Shown here: in pieces, positions 54,773 to 62,497 of the stretch | How the letters are laid out: every line of letters begins with the position of its first letter | Numbering within the stretch: the stretch's first letter is position 1 | Assembly: GCA_012839475.1 (NCBI GenBank) | Contig: DUNG01000012.1 | Location: 1-62,497, forward strand | Direction of reading: 5' to 3' | Length of the DNA: 62,497 bases | Source of the DNA: Petrimonas sp. | Lineage (GTDB): Bacteria; Bacteroidota; Bacteroidia; Bacteroidales; Dysgonomonadaceae | Position numbers and translations under genes: made by a program | The notes under the pieces: generated by a model | Told to the model about the DNA's origin: nothing | What the model saw: the letters and a program-made list of their open reading frames with translations, nothing else | Database searches by the model: none

Positions 54773-57229
54773 ATGATTGAAGAGGTAAAAACAAGAAAAC
54801 GCGTTCCGCAGCGGAAAGCATATAAGGAGGGTAACTTTTACGAGCACGATACTTCCCGGCCGGGCATGAATGAGCGGATACGTGCACTGCGGGAAGAGAG
54901 CGTTAACACGCCCGCATCTCTCTCCATTGAGCGTGCGTTGATACAGACCGAGTTTTACAAGAAAAACGAGGGAAGATACTCAATTCCGGTGATGCGCGCT
55001 TTGAACTTTATGGAGATCTGCGAGAAGAAGTCCATCTACATAGGCGAGAATGAGCTTATCGTGGGGGAGCGGGGCGAGAAGCCCAAGGCCGTGTACACCT
55101 TTCCCGAGCTGACTTGCCATTCGGTGGAGGATTTGCACGTGCTGAACACGCGGGAGCAGCAGCGTTACTTGGTTAGTGAAAAAGATATCGAGACCTATCG
55201 GACGGAGGTAATTCCATTTTGGGAGGGGCGGACCATGCGCGATCTTATTTTCAGCCGTGTCCCCGAGGAGTGGGAGGCCGCTTATGAAGCGGGTCTTTTC
55301 ACGGAGTTCATGGAACAGCGTGCGCCCGGCCATACCTGTATGGATGGGAAAATTTACCGAAAAGGTATGCTCGACTTCAAACGGGAGATTGAAGAGGAGA
55401 TAGCGAAGCTCGATTACTTTAACGATCCGGAAGCGTTTGATAAAGAGGAGCAGCTACGCGGTATGGCTATCTCTTGCGATGCGATTATTCGACTGGCAGA
55501 ACGGCATGCCGAGAAAGCTGAAGAGTTGGCGTCACGGGAGAAGAACCCGGTGCGAGTGAAAGAGTTGAAGACCATTGCCGAGGTATGTCGGCACGTGCCG
55601 GCTCACGCGCCCCGTACCTTCCACGAGGCGATCCAGATGTATTGGTTCGTGCACCTGGGGGTAATCACGGAGCTAAACGGGTGGGACGCGTTTAACCCGG
55701 GCAATTTCGATCAGCACTTAGAGCCGTTTTACGAGAACGAGCTGAAGAAGGGCACGTTAACCCGCGAGCAGGCGAAGGAGCTGCTGTGCTGCTTCTGGAT
55801 CAAGGTGAACAACCAGCCGGCACCACCCAAGGTGGGTGTTACGGCCAGCGAGAGTGGAACCTACAATGATTTCACCAACATCAATATCGGGGGTGTCCGA
55901 CCCGATGGATCAGACGGGGTGAGCGATGTCTCTTACCTGATGCTCGAAGTGATTGAAGAGCTGCATATTTTACAGCCCGGCAACTCGGTCCATATCTCCT
56001 CTGTAACGCCTAACCGCTTCCTGCACGCGGCCATCAAGGTGATTCGCCAGGGACATGGGTACCCCTCGTTATTCAACCCCGACGTCTATATCCAGCAGAT
56101 GCTGCGATCGGGCAAGTCGCTTCAAGATGCGCGCGAAGGCGGTTGTAGCGGTTGTATTGAGGTGGGGGCCTTTGGAAAAGAGGCGTACCTGCTTACCGGT
56201 TACTTGAACGTACCCAAGGTGCTTGAGGTGACGTTATGTAATGGGGTCAACCCCGTGACCGGGAAGAGGGTGGGGATCGAGACGGGAGACCCTAGCAACT
56301 TTACCACCTACCAAGAGTTATATCAGGCGTTCCACACCCAATTGAAGCATATCATCGACCTGAAAATAAAGGTCAACCATGTTATCGATCAGATGTACGC
56401 CCGTTACTCCCCGGCTACCTTCCTGTCGGTATTGATGGACGACTGTATCCGGAAGGGGCGCGATTATTACAACGGCGGACCTCGTTACAATACCACTTAC
56501 ATCCAGTGTACGGGCTTAGGAACGGTGACCGATTCACTTTCTTCCCTCAAAAAGCACGTTTTCGAGGAGGGCAGCGTGAGTATGGAGCAGATGTTACACG
56601 CCCTTTCCGTCAATTTTGAAGGTGAAGAGGTGTTGCGCCAGAGGGTGTTAAACCACACACCGTTTTTTGGCAATGACGATGATGAAGCGGATGATATTGC
56701 CGTGAAGGTGTATAACGACCTGTTTGACCTGATTGATGGCCGTCCCAACGGGAAGGAGGGTGGTAAATACCATCTTAACATGCTGTCGACTACATGCCAT
56801 AACTACTTTGGTAGCGTGATGGGGGCTACGCCTAACGGGCGACTGGCGGGAAAAGCCATATCAGACGGTACCTCACCATCGCATGGAAGTGATACGTGTG
56901 GCCCAACCGCGGTCATTCGCTCCTTGGGTAAGCTTGATCAGGTGAAGTCGGGTGGTACGTTGTTGAATCTCCGCTTCCTTCCCAGCCTGCTGCGTCGTGA
57001 TGAGGACGTGGCGAAGCTCGGTACTTTGATCCGAAGCTATTTTGCTCAAGGAGGACATCACGTGCAGTTCAACGTTGTGGACACGGCTACCCTGATCGCG
57101 GCACGTGAAAACCCGGAGGAGTATAGGGATCTTTTGGTTAGGGTGGCAGGTTACAGCGATTACTTTAATGATATCCACGATAATTTGAAGCAAGAGATCA
57201 TTGATCGAACCGAAAACGTGTCGTTTTAA
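54773..57229 (+). CDS. hypD: Glycyl radical enzyme, trans-4-hydroxy-L-proline dehydratase-like (HypD)
   Basis: An 818-residue glycyl radical enzyme. The thiyl Cys is C461 in CSGCIEVG with the catalytic Glu two places on (E463), and the radical Gly is G793 in RVAGYSDYF. Across its length it follows the HypD pattern: SIERALIQTE, FTEFMEQRAPGHT, ELNGWDAFNPGNFDQH, NNQPAPPKVG and FGKEAYLLTGY. HypD removes water from trans-4-hydroxy-L-proline to give pyrroline-5-carboxylate, which ProC reduces to proline. It has about 30 extra N-terminal residues rich in Lys and Arg. proC is not in the window. Strictly anaerobic chemistry. Confidence 0.87.
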   Translation: MIEEVKTRKRVPQRKAYKEGNFYEHDTSRPGMNERIRALREESVNTPASLSIERALIQTEFYKKNEGRYSIPVMRALNFMEICEKKSIYIGENELIVGERGEKPKAVYTFPELTCHSVEDLHVLNTREQQRYLVSEKDIETYRTEVIPFWEGRTMRDLIFSRVPEEWEAAYEAGLFTEFMEQRAPGHTCMDGKIYRKGMLDFKREIEEEIAKLDYFNDPEAFDKEEQLRGMAISCDAIIRLAERHAEKAEELASREKNPVRVKELKTIAEVCRHVPAHAPRTFHEAIQMYWFVHLGVITELNGWDAFNPGNFDQHLEPFYENELKKGTLTREQAKELLCCFWIKVNNQPAPPKVGVTASESGTYNDFTNINIGGVRPDGSDGVSDVSYLMLEVIEELHILQPGNSVHISSVTPNRFLHAAIKVIRQGHGYPSLFNPDVYIQQMLRSGKSLQDAREGGCSGCIEVGAFGKEAYLLTGYLNVPKVLEVTLCNGVNPVTGKRVGIETGDPSNFTTYQELYQAFHTQLKHIIDLKIKVNHVIDQMYARYSPATFLSVLMDDCIRKGRDYYNGGPRYNTTYIQCTGLGTVTDSLSSLKKHVFEEGSVSMEQMLHALSVNFEGEEVLRQRVLNHTPFFGNDDDEADDIAVKVYNDLFDLIDGRPNGKEGGKYHLNMLSTTCHNYFGSVMGATPNGRLAGKAISDGTSPSHGSDTCGPTAVIRSLGKLDQVKSGGTLLNLRFLPSLLRRDEDVAKLGTLIRSYFAQGGHHVQFNVVDTATLIAARENPEEYRDLLVRVAGYSDYFNDIHDNLKQEIIDRTENVSF

Positions 57230-57240
57230 CAGCCTGTCGG

Positions 57241-58146
57241 ATGCCTTTCCTTTTTGATATCAAACGTTACTCGATTAACGACGGCCCCGGAGTGCGTGTA
57301 ACACTCTTTTTCAAGGGGTGCCCACTCTCCTGCCGGTGGTGTCATAACCCGGAGGGCCTTTCCTGCACGGTTCAGAAACTCTACAACCATAGTAAGTGCA
57401 TAGGGTGCGGCTCGTGCGTAGCGGCCTGCCCAGAGGGTGCGCTTCGGCTCACCCAAACCCACGGTGTAGTGACCGATGCCCAATCCTGCACGCTTCTCGG
57501 CCAATGTGCCGAAGTGTGCCCCACGAAAGCCATTGAGATGAGCGGGAGAAACTACCTTGAGGAGGAGATCATGAACATCGTGCTAAAGGAGACCCATATC
57601 ATGGATTCCTCCGGGGGGGGCGTTACTTTTTCGGGGGGTGAACCGCTTATCTACCCGAAAGAGCTGAAAAGCCTGCTGGTGAGGTGCGGTAACGAGGGGA
57701 TTCACCGGGCGGTTGATACTTCGGGGCACGTGAAAAAGGGCGTCATTGAAGAGGTCTTGCCCCATACCGATCTGTTTCTGTACGACTTGAAGCTGATGGA
57801 TACGAGCCTTCATCGAGAGTGGACCGGGGTAGGTAATGAGCTTATCTTGAATAACCTGCGCTTTATAGCGGATAGCGGTAAGGAGTACCACGTTCGCATC
57901 CCGTTGATAGAGGGAGTAAATGCCGATGAGGACAATGTGCTATCGACCATCCAATTCTTGAACGGGTTGAAGAGAAAGCCAACCGTGGTGGGTATTCTGC
58001 CGTATCACGATATCGCTTCAATGAAATACCAAAAGCTCGGAAGAGCGTACGATTCCCGGGGGATGAACGAACCGTCTAAAGAGAAGCAGCTCCATGTATG
58101 TTCGCTGTTCGAGGAGAATGGCTATAACGCGGTTATAGGGGGGTAA
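57241..58146 (+). CDS. hypE: Glycyl radical enzyme activase (radical SAM)
   Basis: A 301-residue radical SAM protein that installs the glycyl radical on the upstream enzyme. The SAM cluster motif is C-x3-C-x2-C in GCPLSCRWCHNPEG (about residues 22-35), followed by an inserted ferredoxin-like part with CIGCGSCVAACPEG and CAEVCPTKAIE. GGGVTFSGGEPL is the SAM-binding motif. It starts 11 bases after hypD. Its last 14 bases overlap the end of the convergent sensor gene. Confidence 0.92.
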   Translation: MPFLFDIKRYSINDGPGVRVTLFFKGCPLSCRWCHNPEGLSCTVQKLYNHSKCIGCGSCVAACPEGALRLTQTHGVVTDAQSCTLLGQCAEVCPTKAIEMSGRNYLEEEIMNIVLKETHIMDSSGGGVTFSGGEPLIYPKELKSLLVRCGNEGIHRAVDTSGHVKKGVIEEVLPHTDLFLYDLKLMDTSLHREWTGVGNELILNNLRFIADSGKEYHVRIPLIEGVNADEDNVLSTIQFLNGLKRKPTVVGILPYHDIASMKYQKLGRAYDSRGMNEPSKEKQLHVCSLFEENGYNAVIGG

Positions 58147-61100
58147 CGTCACCGTTCATGAAATCTTTCGGGAGCTTCCCGAACTGTTTTTGAAAACACT
58201 TCGTGAAGTAGGAGGGGTTGTTAAAACCTACCATGTAGCACACTTCATTGACCCGGTATTCCCCTTCACTTAGCAGCTCCCTGGCTCGTTTTAATCGCAT
58301 CACTTGCAGCATCTTGTTGGGGGTCACGTCGGCTACCTGCTTGATCTTCGCGAATAGTCCCGAGCTGCTGATACCCATCTCCCTCGCCATATCGTCAACC
58401 GTGAAATCACCGTTCCCGATGTTCTTCTCGATGATATCGTTGAGTCGTGTCAAGAACTCTTCATCGGTTTTGTTCCCCGCGATTGTCTTTAAGGAGGCGT
58501 AGGGGGTGCGAGAAAATTTCTGGAAAAGTTGCTCGCGTGATTCCAGCAGGTTGTGTACGCGTGCAATCAGGTAGGATATATGGAAAGGCTTTTCAAGGTA
58601 CGCGTCGGCTCCTATTTCAAACGCTTCGATTTTTGAGTTCACATGAGTTTTTGCCGTCAGCATGATGATGGGGATGTGGTTCCATAAGAGGCTTTGCTTC
58701 ACGGTTTTACAGAACTCAATCCCATCCATGTTGGGCATCATCATATCGGTGATGATAGCATCAATGGGGTGATTTTCCAGAATGGCAATACCCTCTTGAC
58801 CATCGTTAGCGGTGAAAACTATGTAATCATCGAGGAACTGCTTCCGGATGAACGATTGCATATCGGTGTCATCCTCCACGATTAGCAACGACCGCTTTTC
58901 CTCATCTTCCACGATTAGCAGCGATTGCTCCTTCTCATTTTTCGGGCAAAGGGCTGGGTCATTGGACCTACTGGAGGAGGAACGGGTCGTTAAAGTGACT
59001 TCCTTACCAGCGGGAACCTCTTTACTGTAGCCTCCTTTTTTCGGAAGAAGCATTGATAACGCGAACCCTTGACCCGGTTCACTGGTAATTTTCACCTTTC
59101 CTTCCAGGGCTTCCACGATCGATTTCACCAGGAACAGGCCCAGGCCCGTTCCCGAAACCTTTTGATCGGCTACTTGGTAGAACGGTTTGAATACGTGTTC
59201 AACTTCCGATTGGGACATGCCGTTCCCATCATCTAGGACTGCTATCTCGTACCAATCGTTGTGGGAGCGGCTATCTAATTTTAGCCATATTTGGCTGTTG
59301 GCATGTTTTGACGCGTTACTCAACAGGTTACTGACCGCCTTGGTGAGGTTCTCCGTATCGGTAATCGTTTCAAAATCGGTATCATCGCACCTGTACTCTA
59401 AGCAGAGCTGCCTGTGTTCGGTAAATGGTATAAAGCGGTTGTAGATCTCCGTGAGCAGCCGATGAATGTTCTGGATAGATAGCGATACACTTATGCCCCC
59501 TTTTTCTATTTTCGAGAAATCGAGTAATTGGTTTACCAGGGTCAACAAGCGGTGGCTATTGTCTCTCATGATGTTCAAGTTGTCGCGGGTGGCTTTCGGT
59601 ATCTCCTGTGAGGTCTCTATCACCTGATCGAGGGGGGCGATGATAAGGCTCAGTGGCGTTCGTACCTCGTGTGCTATACTGGTAAAGAACTCGATTTTTG
59701 AACGGTAGCTCTCTTTTTCCTGTTCACTACGGATTTTGGCGATTTGCTCTTCGCTTTCTCGCCTGTCTTTCTTCCGGAAGTAATCGAAAAGGAGGAAGAT
59801 ACCCGCGACGAAAAGTACCGTGTAAAGCGAAATAGACCAGCTATTCCACCAAATGGGGGGTTTAATCACGATAGGTAGGGAGTAACCTTCGGTGTTCCAT
59901 ACACCATCGTTGTTGGTGGCCCGTATTCGGAAGGTGTAGTGACCAGGCGGAATGTTCGTGTAGGTCGCCTTTCGCTCTTTCCCCGCGTCATTCCAGGCCT
60001 TATCGAATCCTTCTAGCATGAAGGAGTATTGATTTTTTTCGGGGGCGAAGTAGCTCAGGGCTGTGAAGCTGAAGCTAAACGAGTTCTTGTTGTGCGCCAG
60101 GGTCATAACGGGTTCACCTGACTTGTCCTTCGAGACGTGGTCGTTGAGGTCGGCAAGATGATTAAATAGTTGGAATCCCGTTATTTCTATTGGGGGTATT
60201 TGTATGTTCTTGGGCATCTGCATCGGGTAAAATGCATTAAAGCCGTCGGGCGTGCCAAGGTAAATTTTCCCGGAAGAGGATTTGAATCCCGAGTTGGGGG
60301 TGAACAGGTCGCTCAGCAGCCCATCGCTTTTGGTAAAATGGCGGTACTCTTTGGTGGAAGGTGAGTAGCTGATCAATCCTTTTAGCGTTGTGATCCAGAG
60401 GTCATTGTTCTCGGAGAATATTTTGCAGATGTAGTTGCTTTGGAACTCTACCTTTTCATCGATGAAGCGATCCTGTTCGGCATCGTACCTGCACAACCCG
60501 TGGTTGGTACCTATCCAGAGCTGACCGGACTCATCTGTGCAGAGGCAGATCACGTCGTTGCTTATCAGTGAGTATTCATTCTCCGGCTCGAAGAGGTATT
60601 CTGTCCACTGGCCGGTTTCGAGGTCGTACCTCTGTAACCCCCGGTTAATGGTCGCGAACCAGAGCTGGTTACCCCACTGGGTTATGTCCATCACTATCTC
60701 GTTTAGGTGCCTCATCCGCGAGAAGTTGTCTGCCTCCCGGTTGTAGAGGTTGATCCCGGCCGTGGTACCCACCCAGATGTTTTGTAGCGAGTCGCGGTAA
60801 ATGGAGTAGATATTGTTCGCGTCCAACGAGTTTTCGTCGTCCGCGTCAAAAAAATAGTGTGTAATCTTTCGGGTTTCCAGATTCATCACGTTAAGTCCTC
60901 CCGAGTAGGTACCGATCCACAAGCAATCCCTATCGTTCAGGAGTGCATGCACGTTATCAAACGAGAGGCTATTGTCACCCCCCTGTTGCGTGTAAGCATG
61001 AAATATCCCGGTCTTCACGTTGAGTTCGTTCAGTCCCCCATCTTCCGTGCCGATCCACATGTTACCCCATTGATCTTCTGCAAAGCAGCTCACCACGTTC

Positions 61101-62188
61101 CCGGAGATGGAGTTTTCATATTTGATGTGCGTGTAGCCACTAAAGTAGTTTCTATTGGGAGAGGCGTAGTTGATGCCACCGTAGTAGGTGCCAATCCAGA
61201 GACCGCCCTCCCTGTCTTTATAGATGGGGTACACGAACCGGTTGGAGAGATGTGGTTCCAGGAAGTGCTGATCTATTCGATTGCCGGTTGCCGGTGATAT
61301 TTTAAACGAGGTGAGACCGTCGTTCGAACCAATTAAAAGGGTTTCCGGGTCGTACTCCGTTACTTGGTGAATATGGAGGATCTGGTCTTTACCGGGGGTG
61401 TTCAAGTATTGACCGATAATCTGCCCCTTTTCTTTATCTATCGCGATAAGCCCGTCGGTCCAGGTCCCGAACCATAATCTGCCGAACCCATCTTCCAACA
61501 TGCTATACGATTTTAGCCTTTTTAACTCCTGCCGTGAGATATGGGGGAATGACGGGGTAAATTCTCTTGTATCCTCGTCCCATCGATACACCTGATGAAA
61601 AGTGTTTTCTACGGAGGCCCAGAGGACGCCTTCCCTATCTTTATAGATGCATGTTACCCAGATAAAGTTGCCGGGTGTCACTTTGTATTCGTCAAAATTG
61701 TAGAGCGACAAGTGATTTTCTTCGTAGAGGAAGACCCCTTGACGAGCCGATGCAATCCACGTTTTGTCATGATCGATTATTAAGCCCTGTATCCGGTTGG
61801 AGACCCGGATACCTTCTCCGGTTTGTACGTTAAACGGGTGAAACTGGTCTTCCGTGTGGTTGTACATGCATACGCCCCGTTCGGTACCCACCCATATTGT
61901 CTGCTCGTCATCCTCGGCAAGGCAGTAGACGTAATTGTTCACCAGTGAATGTTCGTTCCTGGGGATGTTGCGGTAAACGGTGAAGGTGTACCCATCAAAC
62001 CGGTTCAACCCGTTCTCGGTTCCGAACCACATGAATCCGCGCGAGTCCTGCAGGGCAGTGTAGACCGTGTTAGAGGAGAGTCCCTCCTCCGCCTTATAAT
62101 ACTTGAAGTTTAACTCCAGTGAAAAGGCGTGGAAAGAAACAAGCGTGAACAGGTAAACAAACAACCATCTTGGAACTATAGACTTCAT
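58133..62188 (-). CDS. Hybrid two-component sensor/regulator (HTCS) with propeller sensor and AraC output
   Basis: A 1351-residue single-chain sensor and regulator. A signal peptide is followed by a periplasmic sensor of many two-component-propeller repeats (about 30-700; repeats such as WIGTYYGGINY), a Y_Y_Y domain (about 700-770), one membrane helix (about 783-800), HisKA with H840 in SIAHEVRTPLS, HATPase (about 940-1050, GTGLGLFLVKS), a receiver with D1148 in ITDMMMPNMDG, and an AraC-type helix-turn-helix (about 1255-1345). Such proteins sense oligosaccharides and switch on glycan-use genes. Its target is probably outside the window or the glycan cluster; it faces the hyp genes. The receiver start carries an 11-codon duplication. 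Confidence 0.93.
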   Translation of the reverse strand: MKSIVPRWLFVYLFTLVSFHAFSLELNFKYYKAEEGLSSNTVYTALQDSRGFMWFGTENGLNRFDGYTFTVYRNIPRNEHSLVNNYVYCLAEDDEQTIWVGTERGVCMYNHTEDQFHPFNVQTGEGIRVSNRIQGLIIDHDKTWIASARQGVFLYEENHLSLYNFDEYKVTPGNFIWVTCIYKDREGVLWASVENTFHQVYRWDEDTREFTPSFPHISRQELKRLKSYSMLEDGFGRLWFGTWTDGLIAIDKEKGQIIGQYLNTPGKDQILHIHQVTEYDPETLLIGSNDGLTSFKISPATGNRIDQHFLEPHLSNRFVYPIYKDREGGLWIGTYYGGINYASPNRNYFSGYTHIKYENSISGNVVSCFAEDQWGNMWIGTEDGGLNELNVKTGIFHAYTQQGGDNSLSFDNVHALLNDRDCLWIGTYSGGLNVMNLETRKITHYFFDADDENSLDANNIYSIYRDSLQNIWVGTTAGINLYNREADNFSRMRHLNEIVMDITQWGNQLWFATINRGLQRYDLETGQWTEYLFEPENEYSLISNDVICLCTDESGQLWIGTNHGLCRYDAEQDRFIDEKVEFQSNYICKIFSENNDLWITTLKGLISYSPSTKEYRHFTKSDGLLSDLFTPNSGFKSSSGKIYLGTPDGFNAFYPMQMPKNIQIPPIEITGFQLFNHLADLNDHVSKDKSGEPVMTLAHNKNSFSFSFTALSYFAPEKNQYSFMLEGFDKAWNDAGKERKATYTNIPPGHYTFRIRATNNDGVWNTEGYSLPIVIKPPIWWNSWSISLYTVLFVAGIFLLFDYFRKKDRRESEEQIAKIRSEQEKESYRSKIEFFTSIAHEVRTPLSLIIAPLDQVIETSQEIPKATRDNLNIMRDNSHRLLTLVNQLLDFSKIEKGGISVSLSIQNIHRLLTEIYNRFIPFTEHRQLCLEYRCDDTDFETITDTENLTKAVSNLLSNASKHANSQIWLKLDSRSHNDWYEIAVLDDGNGMSQSEVEHVFKPFYQVADQKVSGTGLGLFLVKSIVEALEGKVKITSEPGQGFALSMLLPKKGGYSKEVPAGKEVTLTTRSSSSRSNDPALCPKNEKEQSLLIVEDEEKRSLLIVEDDTDMQSFIRKQFLDDYIVFTANDGQEGIAILENHPIDAIITDMMMPNMDGIEFCKTVKQSLLWNHIPIIMLTAKTHVNSKIEAFEIGADAYLEKPFHISYLIARVHNLLESREQLFQKFSRTPYASLKTIAGNKTDEEFLTRLNDIIEKNIGNGDFTVDDMAREMGISSSGLFAKIKQVADVTPNKMLQVMRLKRARELLSEGEYRVNEVCYMVGFNNPSYFTKCFQKQFGKLPKDFMNGDVTPL
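58859..58924 (-). repeat. 33-bp tandem duplication in the receiver domain
   Basis: Two adjacent 33-base units encode SLLIVEDEEKR and SLLIVEDDTDM. The first 24 bases of the two differ at only a few positions. The second copy is the real first strand and acidic pocket of the receiver; the first copy is an extra linker segment. Confidence 0.85.
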
Positions 62189-62497
62189 GAATGAACAGGC
62201 TTTATTACAGACAACTTGTACAAACCTACATAAAAAATCCCGATTTTTGAGCGATTACTGCATTTTTATTGCACCGCTGACCAATAAAACCTCAGTGAGC
62301 ATAGAGGCCAAGGTATTATATTATCACTTACTTTATAGGATTTTGTTACTTATTTGGACTTTTTTTTTATCTGCCGGTCCATTAATTTGCTTTTTTTGTA
62401 AAAACATTTTAAATATCCTGAAATCCGGTTGTTCTTGTGCATAATCTGTTTTCAATACAACATGAAATGCGTCAAGGGTAACCGGATAGTTTTCATA
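62189..62497. other. AT-rich region upstream of the HTCS gene
   Basis: No gene is recognised in these 309 bases, which run to the window end. On the minus strand TAGGTTTG (62228 to 62221) exactly fits the -7 box and would start the HTCS transcript about 25 bases before its ATG; no -33 box is seen. An open frame on the plus strand here is compositionally poor and not credible. Confidence 0.4.

Noticed and set aside
62187-62444. 85-codon open frame at the right end, plus strand
   Set aside because: AT-rich with no recognisable domain, and it covers the likely HTCS promoter.

Overview
This window looks like chromosome of a strictly or facultatively anaerobic member of the order Bacteroidales. 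The signs are: a hybrid two-component sensor with propeller repeats, an Oar-like TonB-dependent receptor, BACON and DUF4434 proteins, secreted GH2 and GH43 enzymes, few Shine-Dalgarno sites, and several exact TAnnTTTG (-7) promoter boxes. A Dysgonomonadaceae-like genus is my best guess, but only a guess. I see no phage, insertion sequence, rRNA or CRISPR array.

Layout. 1-9.8 kb: the start of a secreted GH43-like lipoprotein, a very large GH2 enzyme with an inserted LamG domain, a lysine exporter (LysO/DUF340) split into two overlapping genes, a LacZ-type GH2 enzyme and a DUF4230 protein. 9.9-17.4 kb, all minus strand: a GNAT acetyltransferase, ClpC, an AI-2E family permease, DUF2007, and a three-gene ABC importer of the iron-complex/cobalamin type. 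17.6-19.9 kb: groES-groL with an unusual upstream region. 20.1-25.5 kb: an Oar-like TonB receptor followed by a BACON/OB-fold lipoprotein that contains a 579-bp tandem duplication. 25.7-34.5 kb: a sugar-related pair (CBM9-like protein and NahK-like kinase), then housekeeping genes yceD-rpmF-fabH-era-der, then a DUF349 protein with a long acidic N-terminus. 34.5-44.1 kb: a polysaccharide-degradation cluster (two-propeller GH43, glutaminase-A-like, GH2, GH43, aldose epimerase, DUF4434) without SusC/SusD. 44.2-49.3 kb: nth, an M81 peptidase, rsmE, a bifunctional nuclease with UVR motif, tRNA-His and a TrmH-family methyltransferase. 49.6-58.1 kb: transketolase-rpiB, an S41 peptidase lipoprotein, and an operon of aminopeptidase P, a glycyl radical enzyme closely resembling trans-4-hydroxy-L-proline dehydratase, and its activase. 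58.1-62.2 kb: a 1351-residue hybrid two-component sensor/regulator.

How the parts fit. Two regions break down plant- or host-type glycans outside the cytoplasm. The pepP-hypD-hypE operon points to use of proline/hydroxyproline peptides such as collagen fragments. The most unusual regulatory signals are: a TTTTGGCAC element, twice upstream of groESL and once upstream of clpC, that fits a sigma-54-like -24/-12 promoter; and a 13-14 bp terminator-like hairpin that encloses the start codon of the DUF4434 gene.
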